DNA of 56,124 nt from Vibrio sagamiensis NBRC 104589 (GCF_007990935.1 NZ_BJXJ01000027.1:1-56124); one strand, 5' to 3'. Positions 26,502 to 36,413 are shown, counted from the first letter of the stretch. Notes: generated by a model from the sequence alone, not told the origin. Program-made: numbers and translations.

Positions 26502-27776
26502 TTACTTTTTAGTGGATTTGATAAGCCTGTCAAATTCGTCACGTCGTTTTGTAAATTCTATCATTCTATCTTTGGATACAGAGCTTGCCATTGGTATTTT
26601 TGCTTTCATAGCATTAACAGCTCGACCGTATTCGAGCAATTCGTAGTGCAAGTGAGGCCCCGTAACTCGACCACTCCTACCGGAGAGACCGATGCGTTGC
26701 CCACGAGAAACTTTCTGGCCTTTTTTGACCAAGATTTTGCTTAAGTGTAAATAACGAGTTTTATACTTATTATTGTGCTCTATAACAACATAGTTCCCTG
26801 CATAAGGATGACTGCGTGCAATAACGACCGTTCCGTCTCCCGTTGCAGAAACCGCGGTCCCGGTGGGAGTGGCAAAATCTGTACCGTTATGAGGGGCCAC
26901 TCGACCAGTCACTGGGTGTAAACGTCGAGGGTTAAAGCCCGAGCTAATTCTCCAGCTCCGGCTCACAGGGTAACGTTGAAAAGCTCTTTGTAAACTCTCA
27001 CCGTTCGAATCGTAAAATTGACCATCTGAATAAAGATAAGCCGAAATCTCACGACCACGATTGTATATTTTAATCGCTTCAATTTCACTCTTACCTGTAC
27101 TAACTCCATCGATCATTTGGGTTTGACGAACAATTGAAAATTTATCACCAGCACGAAGGTCTTTAGAGAAGTTTACTTTATCTTTAAGTAAACTGACCAC
27201 TTGGTTAATTTCTGTAGAGCTTAAGCCTGCTTTACTCGCTGATACAGAGAAACTGCCATTAACGACGCCAGCTAAAGGCTCCTGATGCCATTCTCCCGGT
27301 ATAGAAATATCAGAAAATGAAAAAGTACCATCACTGTTACGCTGATAGATGATTCTATCGGCCAGTGTAAATTGGAGCTCCATTTTTTCCAATTGACCTG
27401 TTTTTTCATCACACCAAAAGCGCAATATGTTACCTGGCTTAAGTGTATCTAAAGCTAGCACGTTTAAATCGGTTTCCATTATTTTCATTAATGAACGGTA
27501 TTTAAAACCTAGTTGACTAAAAATTGTGCTTAAATTATCCCCTTTTTGGATCTGGTATTCTATTTGTGGAGGTATAACAATCTTGGATACCTGAATTTGA
27601 TGAGATTCTGCCTTTATCTTAGTCTCTGGCAGGTTCAAAGAAATCGTTTTTGTGAGCCCTGAGTCTTTAACTGACTGAGAGACACCAATACTAATCGCAA
27701 TAAAAACAGGCACGGAATAGAACAATATCGTTTTACGATTGGGAAACCATCTCGTTGCCATCTCATTTGTAAACAC
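26502..27776 (-). CDS. M23 family peptidoglycan DD-endopeptidase (ShyA-like)
   Basis: 424 aa. N-terminal membrane anchor (about 15-35), a LysM/OapA-like region (YQIQKGDNLSTIFSQLGF, about 95-140), a beta-rich middle domain, and a C-terminal M23 LytM domain (about 285-390). The zinc ligands are intact: HNGTDF (HxxxD) and HLHYE (HxH), with the extra His in RYLHLSK. Such Vibrio enzymes (Shy family) cut peptide crosslinks during cell elongation. The first codon is GTG with AGGT about 10 nt upstream; an ATG at 27761 is an alternative. Which Shy paralogue it matches cannot be fixed. Confidence 0.92.
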   Translation of the reverse strand: MFTNEMATRWFPNRKTILFYSVPVFIAISIGVSQSVKDSGLTKTISLNLPETKIKAESHQIQVSKIVIPPQIEYQIQKGDNLSTIFSQLGFKYRSLMKIMETDLNVLALDTLKPGNILRFWCDEKTGQLEKMELQFTLADRIIYQRNSDGTFSFSDISIPGEWHQEPLAGVVNGSFSVSASKAGLSSTEINQVVSLLKDKVNFSKDLRAGDKFSIVRQTQMIDGVSTGKSEIEAIKIYNRGREISAYLYSDGQFYDSNGESLQRAFQRYPVSRSWRISSGFNPRRLHPVTGRVAPHNGTDFATPTGTAVSATGDGTVVIARSHPYAGNYVVIEHNNKYKTRYLHLSKILVKKGQKVSRGQRIGLSGRSGRVTGPHLHYELLEYGRAVNAMKAKIPMASSVSKDRMIEFTKRRDEFDRLIKSTKK

Positions 27777-27985
27777 GGAAACTATTACCTAGTAATGAAT
27801 AGGAAGCATAGCTTATGCATTCTTGCCTAAGAAATCACGTTCAATTTATGTCTTTAAATGAATAAAGTCATTTTTTTATCATAAATGATATAAAAAAACA
27901 TTTTGGTTGCATATGAGTTTTATTGTGTTGGCATATTGATAGTAGAAATAATAATTAATTAAGCTGTTCAAAGAGCCTTTGACTT

Positions 27986-28375
27986 TTAAAGGGTTAAAGG
28001 GAGTTTCGGCCACGAACCCAATGGCGTTGATAAAACCGATAAACATACGATCACCAATACCAGTCGATCTATGCTTGAGTAATACTGAAAATAGCCCACA
28101 TAATAAAACATATCCCTTTGTTGACTAACCAAAATTTTAGAGGTGCTTATCCATCGAATACCATCAATATTCGACTGTGAGACGTATTCTCCTAGAACCG
28201 GAACCATCCCTTCCAGTTGTGCTTTCGCTTTGCTAATACCTGTAAATATATGCTTGAAAAAGTTGAATCATCCGAGGATTGGAAAACGGAGATCCAGCAC
28301 CATCTCTTCGAGAAGTTTTGTAATCGTCTAACCAATTAGTAACAAGATACTCATTTAAGCACAGCGAAAATAATT
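27986..28375 (-). pseudogene. Remnant of a membrane (sensor-like) protein gene
   Basis: Two protein-like stretches lie in different minus-strand frames. The upstream piece reads EYLVTNWLDDYKTSRRDGAG followed by SPFSNPRMIQLFQAYIYRY (about 28356-28240) and then hits a stop. After a frame change the downstream piece reads SKAKAQLEGMVPVLGEYVSQ, IDGIRWISTSKILVSQQRDM and a membrane helix DRLVLVIVCLSVLS (28239-27986). Composition and continuity across the frameshift point to a decayed gene. The pattern of an outer domain followed by a membrane helix suggests a sensor or receptor, but I cannot name the family. The rest of the gene is gone. Confidence 0.55.
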
Positions 28376-28722
28376 ACCAGTCCATTTTAAAACATCTAAG
28401 AGTTAAATTATTATAAATGGACAACGATCACGTTTATTAAGTATTTTCTTCGTCTAATCACACTGTTAATAACAACTACCTGCACAAAATACACAACATG
28501 ATACAATTATCTAACAAAAATAGAACTTTTGCCTATTGTAACTTGAGATTTTCTCTTCAAAGGGCATTTAACTCTGAATAAGTAGATATGTTTACTGAAT
28601 AGTATTGCAATTAACAATGTTTATCGGTAACCTCCCGTAAACTTTGATTGATGATAGATGTTTAGTGAATATTTATGTATTTATATATGACAAATATTGA
28701 CTAGAAGTAACACGAGAAACCT
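28376..28722. other. AT-rich region upstream of the YjiH-family gene
   Basis: About 350 bp with no coding signal. It should hold the promoter of the 28723 gene. No clear CRP or other operator was found by eye. Confidence 0.45.
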
Positions 28723-30084
28723 ATGTATAACACTACTAAAGCAGAAGCCCAAAAGGGTAATTTCTGGATGTTTTTCATCCCATCTTTAATTGGTCTGCTC
28801 CTCTTTTTAGCACCTATCTCTTATGAAGGTGACCTAACTATTCCTGTTGCTATAATGGCAAAGCTTATCCCAGCCTTACTTGGTGACAGGCTTGTAACCA
28901 TTATTACGATCATTATTGCTTTTATGGCGGTGTCCTCTCTTGCTTGCTTCATTTTTAAACCAGCCGCAATACTTCGCAATGGTTTCTTAAACGGACTTTT
29001 TAATCCATCACCATTATGGTTGATTGTGCGTTTAATTGGTGGTTGTGCAGTAGTGATGACTTTTTTCCAAATCGGTCCAAAAGCAATTTGGGAAGAAAAC
29101 ACTGGGGGTTTAGTTCTCACAGGGCTGTTACCAACTTTGTTTGCAGTATTTATTTTTGCTGGAATGCTTCTACCACTTCTACTCAACTTTGGATTATTAG
29201 AACTTTTTGGTGCTTTGCTAAGTAAAATAATGCGTCCTATATTTAATCTTCCAGGTAGAAGTGCTATTGATTGTATGGCGTCTTGGTTAGGAGATGGTAG
29301 CGTAGGCATATTACTAACAAGCAAGCAATATGAGAATAAGTTCTATACTCAACGAGAAGCCGCTGTTGTCGGTACGACTTTCTCGGCTGTTTCCATTACA
29401 TTTAGCTTGGTTGTAATTGCTCAAGTACAACTAGAGCATTTATTCCTACCTTTTTACGGGGCGATTTGTCTTGCGGGTTTTGTTGCCGCAATTATTATTC
29501 CGCGCTTACCCCCACTTAGTCTAAAGAAAGAACATTATATTGATGGTACAGAGCCTCAAGAGCACTTGGATGCTGTACCTACGGGTCATACCGCTTTTTC
29601 TTGGGGTATGGATCTGGCCCTCAAGCGAGCAGGACAAGTGACCTCATTCCATATTGTAATTAAAGAAGGCATTCACAATGCTGTTGATATGGTTTTTGGT
29701 GTCCTACCTGTTGTCATGGGGCTTGGGACCGTTGCTTTAGTGATCGCTGAATACTCTTCAATATTTGAGTTTTTAGGTCAGCCATTTATACCATATCTGG
29801 AACTTTTGCATATTCCAGAAGCCGCAGCAGCTTCACAAACAATAGTTGTTGGATTTGCTGACATGTTCATTCCTGCCATCCTAGCTGCATCAATAGATAA
29901 TGAGATGACGCGCTTTGTTATCGCAGCCATGTCAGTGACACAGCTAATTTATATGTCTGAAGTTGGGGCTTTACTTTTAGGAAGTAAAATTCCTGTGAAT
30001 ATCCTGGAGCTTTTTGTGATATTCATTTTACGAACTCTAATCACACTACCAATTATTGCAGGTGTTGCTCACTTAATTTTCTAA
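28723..30084 (+). CDS. YjiH-family membrane transporter (nucleoside-recognition/GATE domain)
   Basis: 453 aa with about eleven membrane helices. The sequence carries the GATE-type repeats: FAGMLLPLLLNFGLLELFG ... SWLGDGSVGILLTSKQYENKFYTQREAAVVGTTFSAVSI and, in the second half, GFADMFIPAILAAS ... RFVIAAMSVTQLIYMSEVGALLLGSKIP. This matches the YjiH-like family, whose substrate is not established. GAG precedes the ATG by 6 nt. Single gene ended by a strong terminator. Confidence 0.88.
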   Translation: MYNTTKAEAQKGNFWMFFIPSLIGLLLFLAPISYEGDLTIPVAIMAKLIPALLGDRLVTIITIIIAFMAVSSLACFIFKPAAILRNGFLNGLFNPSPLWLIVRLIGGCAVVMTFFQIGPKAIWEENTGGLVLTGLLPTLFAVFIFAGMLLPLLLNFGLLELFGALLSKIMRPIFNLPGRSAIDCMASWLGDGSVGILLTSKQYENKFYTQREAAVVGTTFSAVSITFSLVVIAQVQLEHLFLPFYGAICLAGFVAAIIIPRLPPLSLKKEHYIDGTEPQEHLDAVPTGHTAFSWGMDLALKRAGQVTSFHIVIKEGIHNAVDMVFGVLPVVMGLGTVALVIAEYSSIFEFLGQPFIPYLELLHIPEAAAASQTIVVGFADMFIPAILAASIDNEMTRFVIAAMSVTQLIYMSEVGALLLGSKIPVNILELFVIFILRTLITLPIIAGVAHLIF

Positions 30085-30101
30085 ATCGATAAGATTGTCA
30101 T

Positions 30102-30129
30102 AGGCCCCGTTCAAAACGGGGCCTTTTTC
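30102..30129 (+). terminator. Intrinsic terminator of the YjiH-family gene
   Basis: AGGCCCCGT (30102-30110) pairs with ACGGGGCCT (30116-30124) around a 5-nt loop and is followed by T5. Confidence 0.9.
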
Positions 30130-30515
30130 ATTCTATCCCAATACTTTATAAATAAAATCATTACCCTCAATTGATAATTATTACTTTAACTGGATTGATA
30201 GAATTAGAGTCAACGTTATACATAACAATAACTAAAAGCCGAAAGCCGATCTGTTATTTCATTTTATTTATTGTTAATTCAATATCAGATTAATAAAACT
30301 ATAGAAACCTCACAACTTATATAAAAACGTCAGATTTCATTCGTATTTTTCCTCTAAACAAGGCAAATTGTATTGATATTTTTTAGTGTATCTATTGCTT
30401 GAAACTTGTTGACTTAAAGGTAACTAGTCGTACCAAATAAAAACGAAGATCTCAGATCTTTTTAACCCGCCTATTGTTGTATTGAAACCAATCTGGCGAT
30501 GCTAAAGGAAAACAT
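30130..30515. other. Intergenic region upstream of the dCache chemoreceptor
   Basis: AT-rich, no coding frame. A TTGACT at about 30408 could be a -35 element, but no matching -10 was convincing. Confidence 0.4.
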
Positions 30516-32387
30516 ATGAAATTCAGACACAAAGTTGTCACCGCATCTTCGATCTTGTTACTTATAACTGTTGCACTGTTGTCAACAAAACAAGTTCTAA
30601 TAATTCGATCTCAGCTAAAAGACCATATCGATAAAAGCGTTGATCAAATACTGACAAGCGTTAGTAACACCTTAAAGTCAGAAATGGATGCCAAAAAAGA
30701 CCTAGCACAATCAATCACAGATACCCTAGCAATCAATCCTCTGGATCGTAATTATGTTAGTGCCGTACTTGAGACACAGATTGCTAAAAATAGTTATCGT
30801 GCTGCAGGGTTTGCCTATAATAGCGATGGCTTTATGATAGAAAATGATGCAGCTTGGGAAGCAGATTCTGACTATGATGCTCGAACAAGACCGTGGTTTA
30901 TTTCTGCTAAAGATGCTGGTGAATTAACGTTAACACAACCTTATATCGATCTTTCATCGAAAGAAATGATCATATCAATTGGTTCTCCGGTCAAATTAAA
31001 CAATCAGTTTTTTGCCGCCATGTTTTTTGACATGGAACTCACCTCTTTAGCCGACTTAATCAATCATGTTAACCTGTTTGATGCTGGTTATCTTTTTCTC
31101 GTAACTAAAGAAGGTATGACAATTGCCAATCCAGAAACAAAGTACAATGGTGAAAAGCTGTCTAATTACCTTCCACAGGTTCAAATTAAACCAGGTATTC
31201 AACATGTTAAGATTAACGACAACCCATTTATGATCAATTTTAAAGCAGTGCCTAACGAAGAATGGTTCATTGGTGCTGTTATTAATGAAAAAATTGCTTA
31301 CTCTGTTGTTACTACATTAAGAAATAGTGCAATTATCTGCTCTCTTATAGCGGTTATTACCTCAATTTTTGCGCTTACGCTCTTAATTAGAATACTTATG
31401 CGGCCACTAGATCAGCTAAACCAAGCAATCCAGGGTGTTGCAACAGGTAGTGGAGACTTAACGCAACGACTTACGACTCAAACTGATCAAGAATTTTCGC
31501 AACTTGCCAAAGGTTTTAATTCATTCGTGAAAAACCTACAGAAGCAAATTATTGACTCTAAAAGACTGTCAGCTCACATTACACATGGCACAAAATTAAC
31601 CGTACAAGCATCTGATTGCGCAGTAGAGTCGACTCAAACACAACAAAAAGAGCTTGAACAATTAGCAACCGCTATGCACGAAATGTCTGTAACAGCTAGC
31701 GATGTTGCCAGTAATGCTCAGAATGCTGCAAGTGCTGCAAAGCAAGCCGATAGAGCAACATCAGAAGGTTCTACTGTTGTTGCTGAATCCACACAGACTA
31801 TCGATTTACTATCGAGTAATATTGAGCAAGCTGTTGAAGAAGTAAAAGGTTTGGAATCAGCAACAACAAATATCGAAACAATATTAAAAGTTATCAATGA
31901 CATTGCCGATCAAACTAATTTACTGGCTTTAAACGCTGCAATTGAAGCTGCACGAGCAGGTGAGTCAGGTCGAGGGTTTGCTGTTGTAGCTGATGAAGTT
32001 CGTACACTTGCTCAACGCACACAAGAGTCTACAACCGAAATCCGTCATATGATTGAACATTTACAGTCTGGCGCTTCTTCAGTCGCTAATGCCATGCAGC
32101 AAAGTAGAAATAGTGCGTCGGAAGCTGTAGACAAAGCTGAACACGCGAACCAATCTCTACTACTGATTCGCGAGGCAATTCAGCGTATCACCGACATGAC
32201 TGTTCAAATTGCCTCTGCAGCTGAAGAACAAAGCCTCGTCGCTGAAGAAATCAACAATAATACGGTTAATATTAAAGATCTTTCTAATAAAGTTTCCGAC
32301 TCAGCCAACCGAACCAATGAAGCTATGCAAGCCCAATATAAAAACGTCGCTGAACAAGACGAGATCTTAAATCGATTTATTGTTTAA
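30516..32387 (+). CDS. Methyl-accepting chemotaxis protein with dCache sensor
   Basis: 623 aa. N-terminal membrane helix (about 8-28), periplasmic double-Cache domain (about 35-270; motifs [37 protein letters not shown] and [14 protein letters not shown]), second helix (about 272-295), HAMP (about 296-350), and an MCP signalling domain with [20 protein letters not shown] and [20 protein letters not shown]. The YDxRxRPWY-like motif (here YDARTRPWF) is the amine-group recognition signature known from dCache amino acid receptors, so an amino acid or amine ligand is a reasonable guess. AAGGA precedes ATG. Confidence 0.94.
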   Translation: MKFRHKVVTASSILLLITVALLSTKQVLIIRSQLKDHIDKSVDQILTSVSNTLKSEMDAKKDLAQSITDTLAINPLDRNYVSAVLETQIAKNSYRAAGFAYNSDGFMIENDAAWEADSDYDARTRPWFISAKDAGELTLTQPYIDLSSKEMIISIGSPVKLNNQFFAAMFFDMELTSLADLINHVNLFDAGYLFLVTKEGMTIANPETKYNGEKLSNYLPQVQIKPGIQHVKINDNPFMINFKAVPNEEWFIGAVINEKIAYSVVTTLRNSAIICSLIAVITSIFALTLLIRILMRPLDQLNQAIQGVATGSGDLTQRLTTQTDQEFSQLAKGFNSFVKNLQKQIIDSKRLSAHITHGTKLTVQASDCAVESTQTQQKELEQLATAMHEMSVTASDVASNAQNAASAAKQADRATSEGSTVVAESTQTIDLLSSNIEQAVEEVKGLESATTNIETILKVINDIADQTNLLALNAAIEAARAGESGRGFAVVADEVRTLAQRTQESTTEIRHMIEHLQSGASSVANAMQQSRNSASEAVDKAEHANQSLLLIREAIQRITDMTVQIASAAEEQSLVAEEINNNTVNIKDLSNKVSDSANRTNEAMQAQYKNVAEQDEILNRFIV

Positions 32388-32450
32388 TTGCTTAACTCGC
32401 CACATGGCTACAAGATCTATCTTTTCTCAAATACTTATTCGTTCTTCAAA

Positions 32451-32485
32451 AAAGCCACTTGCTTTTTAACAAGTGGCTTTTTATT
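32451..32485. terminator. Bidirectional terminator
   Basis: AAAGCCACTTG (32451-32461) and CAAGTGGCTTT (32470-32480) pair around an 8-nt loop with T tracts on both strands. It lies between the convergent chemoreceptor and aromatic permease genes. Confidence 0.85.
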
Positions 32486-32540
32486 ATCATTTTATAAATT
32501 CCAAGTTAAGCCAGTACTTATCGATATATTCTTTTACAAC

Positions 32541-33698
32541 TTACATGAGCTGTGCAAAAATCAAAAAACAGCCAAATGAGAAAATCAAAGCTATTCCTAA
32601 ATTGCCACCACCGACTTGGTACACATCTTTAACTTCATTATACCGACTACGAGCAGATATCATCATTGCCAGTGGCAAAAATATTGCTAAAAACACAAGA
32701 ATAATACCAGCATAACCAAGAATGGCCAGAAAGTATTTTTGAGCAAATAAGGCGCCGATTAATGGCAAAATAAACGTAGTGCCAAATACGATAGGCTTAT
32801 TCGCGTTTAATAGGTCTGCGTTTTGATCATAAAGTGCCATAGCAACACCTAAAAATGACGTCAATAAAGCCAGTCCTGTAAATATGGAGAGAATAAACTC
32901 AAGACTAGAGTACTGCTGACCAAGGGTAGCGATTAACTCAGATAAATCTGAAAATTGTGTTAGCTTTTGAGGAGGAAGGTTACCTATTACCGCAAATAAC
33001 CACAGTAAGTAACACACCAAAGGAATCAGGGAACCTACAATGATCATGTTTCGAAGCTGAAATTTAGTGGCTTCTTTATTGTAGCTAACCAATGAAGGAA
33101 TAACGACCATAAAGCCGAAGCTTGTAAACACTACAGAACTGGTTTGGAATAATGCAAACACGTCAGTATTAACAGTATCACCTATACCAGAGAGTGTGAT
33201 ATTTGGAGCCAAGAAGCCTAACGTTAATACAAGAGCTGTAATCATTGCAATGAATAAACCGCGATTCAGCAAATCAACAATTTTGGTCCCTGAAGAGATA
33301 ATAATGCCAAACAATAACGTGAATGCTATTTGGCTGACGTAGGGAGCCAGTTCAAATTTTAATGAAGATACAACTTGCGTTATCACGTCACCTGCACCAA
33401 TGATATAGGCCATGAGTAAACATACTAATAGGGCATATAGCAAAATATTAGTAATCAGTTGTCCAGGAGTACCAAGTGTATCTCGTGCGATAGCGTTCAT
33501 ACTGATACCGCCACCTACTCTACAACTTGCTTCCAATAACATTAATGCAGCGTAGGTTGTCCCCAGCCAGATAAAAAGCATAAAAAGTGTGCCCCATAGG
33601 AGGCCAAATTGAGCCAGCACCATAGGTATGGCAAGCATACCAGCACCAAGAGCAGTACCTGCAACGATTAAGGAACTGCCAAGAAGTTTCAGATTCAC
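32541..33698 (-). CDS. Aromatic amino acid permease (HAAAP family, TyrP/Mtr-like)
   Basis: 385 aa from a GTG at 33698, which has AGAGG 7 nt upstream and gives MNLKLLGSSLIVAGTALGAG, matching the N-terminus of E. coli TyrP as recalled. An ATG at 33758 would add 20 residues but has no ribosome-binding site. Eleven membrane helices. Family motif VAGTALGAGMLAIPM binds substrate and sodium/proton in this fold. Imports tyrosine, tryptophan or phenylalanine by proton symport. No TyrR box was found upstream. Confidence 0.9.
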   Translation of the reverse strand: MNLKLLGSSLIVAGTALGAGMLAIPMVLAQFGLLWGTLFMLFIWLGTTYAALMLLEASCRVGGGISMNAIARDTLGTPGQLITNILLYALLVCLLMAYIIGAGDVITQVVSSLKFELAPYVSQIAFTLLFGIIISSGTKIVDLLNRGLFIAMITALVLTLGFLAPNITLSGIGDTVNTDVFALFQTSSVVFTSFGFMVVIPSLVSYNKEATKFQLRNMIIVGSLIPLVCYLLWLFAVIGNLPPQKLTQFSDLSELIATLGQQYSSLEFILSIFTGLALLTSFLGVAMALYDQNADLLNANKPIVFGTTFILPLIGALFAQKYFLAILGYAGIILVFLAIFLPLAMMISARSRYNEVKDVYQVGGGNLGIALIFSFGCFLIFAQLM

Positions 33699-34205
33699 GG
33701 TTAATACCTCTAAATTTAATCCGTTTATTGTTACTTTGTGATCATTTATGCACAGCATGATTTAAGTAGCCAACGAGAGCACTTTAGAGACTTGCACCAT
33801 CGGCATGTTTCATCATACTTGTGAATAAAATAAGAGCGCCTCATTTTGGGTTCGAAGCAAAATGACAGCACTCAACCGCCCAAATAAATCAATATTCTAA
33901 TAAATCGACTAGGGCTAGAGGATTGTAAGGCATTAACTGAATAATTGAAAAGAAAAAGCATGAATTTCATTCGTTAAACTTAATATTTCTGCTTCACGAA
34001 CCTTTTTAGTGCATGGCACTTAATCTTTTAAATCGAGCTTTTCAAGTGAAAGTGTATTTATTTCGTGACACAGGAATGAGATTTACGTACACATTAGTTT
34101 ACAACTCTAATTCAATGATTAGATATCGGGAGCATAGCCTTCATGTTTCAATGCCGTTATTATTTTCATACTGAATTTTTCGGTGAAATACCTTTAAGCA
34201 CGGGT
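33699..34205. other. Intergenic region, nothing recognised
   Basis: About 500 bp between two minus-strand genes. Moderately AT-rich and no frame longer than background. It should hold the promoter of the permease gene. Confidence 0.45.
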
Positions 34206-34622
34206 TCACGGTTCGAAATCATTGGTGAATCCATGAAAAATGCTGGGGGTCCCTCCCAGCATCTTATTCTTCTTTGTAAACGACTGTATCTCTTTATCTA
34301 AAGCATCAATGATAAAGGTTATCTCTGCTGTGCCCATGTCTGCAATTTGCTTTTCAGCACTCGTCAATTTGGTATAAACAAGCTTGATTTCTGTATCCTT
34401 CACCTTGCCTCGGTGTAGATACAATTCCTTGAATTTCATCAACCGCATTTGTGATTGCTGCGTCAGCCACACAATATCATAACGTGTTTGTTGACAGCTG
34501 CGACGAATTTCTTCCATCAGTTTTTCCAAAGTGCGTTGCATTTTGAGAACTTTTGATTTGTCTTTGATTGTTTGATAGTGCTGATACTTTTCCATTACAA
34601 CAAGCAGACCAAGTATAATCAT
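34206..34622 (-). CDS. Hypothetical helical protein, divergent from an XRE regulator
   Basis: 138 aa from the ATG at 34622 (GAAGAG 6 nt upstream). A TTG at 34676 opens the frame further but would run across the shared operator region. The protein is highly charged and mostly helical (KVLKMQRTLEKLMEEIRRSCQQTRYDIV; likely coiled coil), with no signal or membrane helix. I do not recognise the family. The last 17 codons run through an intrinsic-terminator hairpin (34235-34262), so the 3' end may have been altered by a frameshift. Divergent pairing with the XRE gene suggests joint control. Confidence 0.6.
   Translation of the reverse strand: MIILGLLVVMEKYQHYQTIKDKSKVLKMQRTLEKLMEEIRRSCQQTRYDIVWLTQQSQMRLMKFKELYLHRGKVKDTEIKLVYTKLTSAEKQIADMGTAEITFIIDALDKEIQSFTKKNKMLGGTPSIFHGFTNDFEP
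34235..34262 (-). terminator. Intrinsic terminator lying inside the 3' end of the 34206 gene
   Basis: On the minus strand ATGCTGGG (34262-34255) pairs with CCCAGCAT (34247-34240) around a 7-nt loop and is followed by T5. It encodes KMLGGTPSIF of the overlapping frame. A TAA in the +1 frame (aagaaTAAgatgctggg) occurs immediately before the stem, where a stop would be expected. Confidence 0.7.
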
Positions 34623-34673
34623 CTCATGCTCTTCATTCTCATACCTCTGCGACAAAGGGTAAACATAGGGTGG

Positions 34674-34713
34674 CAAAAGTGGTCCACTTATTGCTCGTCT
34701 AAGGACAAAAGTG
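34674..34713. promoter_or_regulatory. Candidate operator for the divergent XRE / hypothetical pair
   Basis: CAAAAGTG occurs twice (34674-34681 and 34706-34713), 32 bp apart, about three helical turns. The first copy overlaps a perfect palindrome AAGTGG-T-CCACTT (34677-34689). Both lie in the short divergent region before the XRE gene, as expected for an autoregulated repressor. Confidence 0.45.
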
Positions 34714-34731
34714 TCTTTTTAAGGAATAATG

Positions 34732-35064
34732 ATGCAACTTGACCCACTCATCGAAGTTTTAATTGCAAGACGTAAAGCATTAAACCTATCTCGTGAAAAG
34801 ATGGCTAATATTGCAGGCATGAGTACCAAGACTTATCAGAGGATTGAGCGAGGTGAGTCAGATCTAAAACTCTCTCAATATCGGTCAATTTTGCGAGCCT
34901 TAAATTTAACCGATATTGACATTGCTCTTGATATAAAGGGGGTATCAAACGTTGTAGCTGAGGATATTGTTGCAGCATCACGACTCTTGCCTCCAGAAGC
35001 CCAATATCTATTGGTTAGATTAATTTTTATGACCTTTAAAGACCCTTCTTCCAATCAGCGCTAG
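34732..35064 (+). CDS. XRE-family helix-turn-helix regulator
   Basis: 110 aa from the second of two adjacent ATGs, which is 6 nt from AAGGA (34721-34725). A HTH_3 domain fills residues about 7-65 (LIARRKALNLSREKMANIAG then MSTKTYQRIERGESDLKLSQ). The C-terminal 45 residues (EDIVAASRLLPPEAQYLLVRLIFMTF) form an uncharacterised helical tail, probably for dimers. Likely represses itself and the divergent gene. Its targets beyond that are unknown. Confidence 0.88.
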   Translation: MQLDPLIEVLIARRKALNLSREKMANIAGMSTKTYQRIERGESDLKLSQYRSILRALNLTDIDIALDIKGVSNVVAEDIVAASRLLPPEAQYLLVRLIFMTFKDPSSNQR

Positions 35065-35205
35065 AGTAGTTTCAACCCGTTGCACGCGCATAGTTTAAAA
35101 ACTCCTCGTAATCAGCCCCCCTAATAACTAATATATCAATTGCACGATTATGGAAATAATATTATTATCAATCGCAATTCGACGATAAACGAACGAGTGG
35201 GTCAT

Positions 35206-36261
35206 ATGTCAACTCAAACATTAGTAAGACAAGATAAAAAAATGCAATTTCTCGACCGTTACCTTACGGTGTGGATCTTTGTCGCAATGGCTATTGGGGT
35301 AGGGATAGGAGCTACCTTCCCTCAAGTTTCAGATTGGAATCAGTCAATGTCAATTGGTAACACTAATGTACCATTAGCAATTGGATTAATTTTTATGATG
35401 TACCCTCCTCTTGCTAAAGTAGACTATCGTTTACTCTGTAATGTAACCAAAGATAAACGAGCAATCGGTTTATCGCTCACCATGAACTGGATTATCGGCC
35501 CTATCTTAATGTTCGCCTTAGCCCTACTCTTTCTCGGGAATCACCCTGGATATATGGCCGGCATCATCTTAATTGGACTCGCACGCTGTATCGCCATGGT
35601 CTTAGTATGGAATGATATTGGAGGTGGAAATAAGGAATATGGTGCAATGTTAGTTTCATTAAACAGCGTATTTCAAATCATCAGTTACAGTTTCATGGCT
35701 TGGTTATTCATTACTATTCTTCCACCTATGTTTGGATACGATAGTTTTATAGTTGACATTTCAGTTAGTGATATTACCAAGAGCCTCGTTGTTTATTTGG
35801 GTGTACCATTTTTAGCTGGTTTCTGGAGTCGTAAGTTGCTGACCGTAACAAAAGGAGAACAATGGTATAATGAGGTATTCATTCCTCGTATTTCTCCAAT
35901 TACTCTGATTACACTGCTACTCACTATTATTCTGATGTTCAGTTTAAAAGGTGAGATGATTCTCGAACTACCGATGGATGTCTTTCGAATTGCCATTCCA
36001 TTGACGATCTATTTTGTATTAATGTTCTTTATCAGCTTCTTTATCGGAAAAAAAATGGGTATAGAATATGATAAAAATGCATCTATTGCCTTCACAGCAA
36101 CAGGCAATAACTTTGAGTTAGCAATTGCCGTTTCAATCGCAGTGTTTGGTATACACTCCGATCAAGCTTTTGCAGGTGTTATTGGTCCATTAATCGAAGT
36201 CCCGGTCCTAATTGCTTTAGTCAACATAGCGCTAAATATGAAGCAAAAATTCTTCAGCTAA
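35206..36261 (+). CDS. arsB: Arsenite efflux permease, ACR3 family
   Basis: 351 aa from the ATG at 35206; the upstream TTG at 35140 is unlikely. Ten membrane helices. ACR3 hallmarks are the essential Cys in helix 4 (LIGLARCIAMVLVWNDI) and the Glu in helix 9 (GVIGPLIEVPVLIALVNIAL), plus GNNFELAIAVSIAVFG. It exports arsenite using the proton gradient. No arsC, arsD or arsA lies beside it; an ArsR-family gene is 3.5 kb downstream. The gene name acr3 is equally used. Upstream context is the XRE gene, 140 bp away. Confidence 0.94.
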   Translation: MSTQTLVRQDKKMQFLDRYLTVWIFVAMAIGVGIGATFPQVSDWNQSMSIGNTNVPLAIGLIFMMYPPLAKVDYRLLCNVTKDKRAIGLSLTMNWIIGPILMFALALLFLGNHPGYMAGIILIGLARCIAMVLVWNDIGGGNKEYGAMLVSLNSVFQIISYSFMAWLFITILPPMFGYDSFIVDISVSDITKSLVVYLGVPFLAGFWSRKLLTVTKGEQWYNEVFIPRISPITLITLLLTIILMFSLKGEMILELPMDVFRIAIPLTIYFVLMFFISFFIGKKMGIEYDKNASIAFTATGNNFELAIAVSIAVFGIHSDQAFAGVIGPLIEVPVLIALVNIALNMKQKFFS

Positions 36262-36413
36262 TCTTTCACTTTAGTCTTTTACAAATACCTCTGTGATATT
36301 GCACTTTTATGAAAATTTCTGATAACACTGCAAGGCTAATATCAAAAGAACCAAAACTACCACATTCATTTGAAATAGAGGATATTATTAATTTAAAGGT
36401 TATTAAATTTACT
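36262..36413. other. Short AT-rich spacer after the arsenite permease
   Basis: No coding signal and no strong terminator hairpin seen. Confidence 0.4.

Noticed and set aside
28821..29324. 167-codon frame antisense to the YjiH-family gene
   Set aside because: Runs opposite a well-supported membrane protein gene, whose hydrophobic codons produce such frames.
34206..35064. Toxin-antitoxin pair
   Set aside because: XRE plus a small partner is suggestive, but the genes are divergent and the partner shows no known toxin motif.
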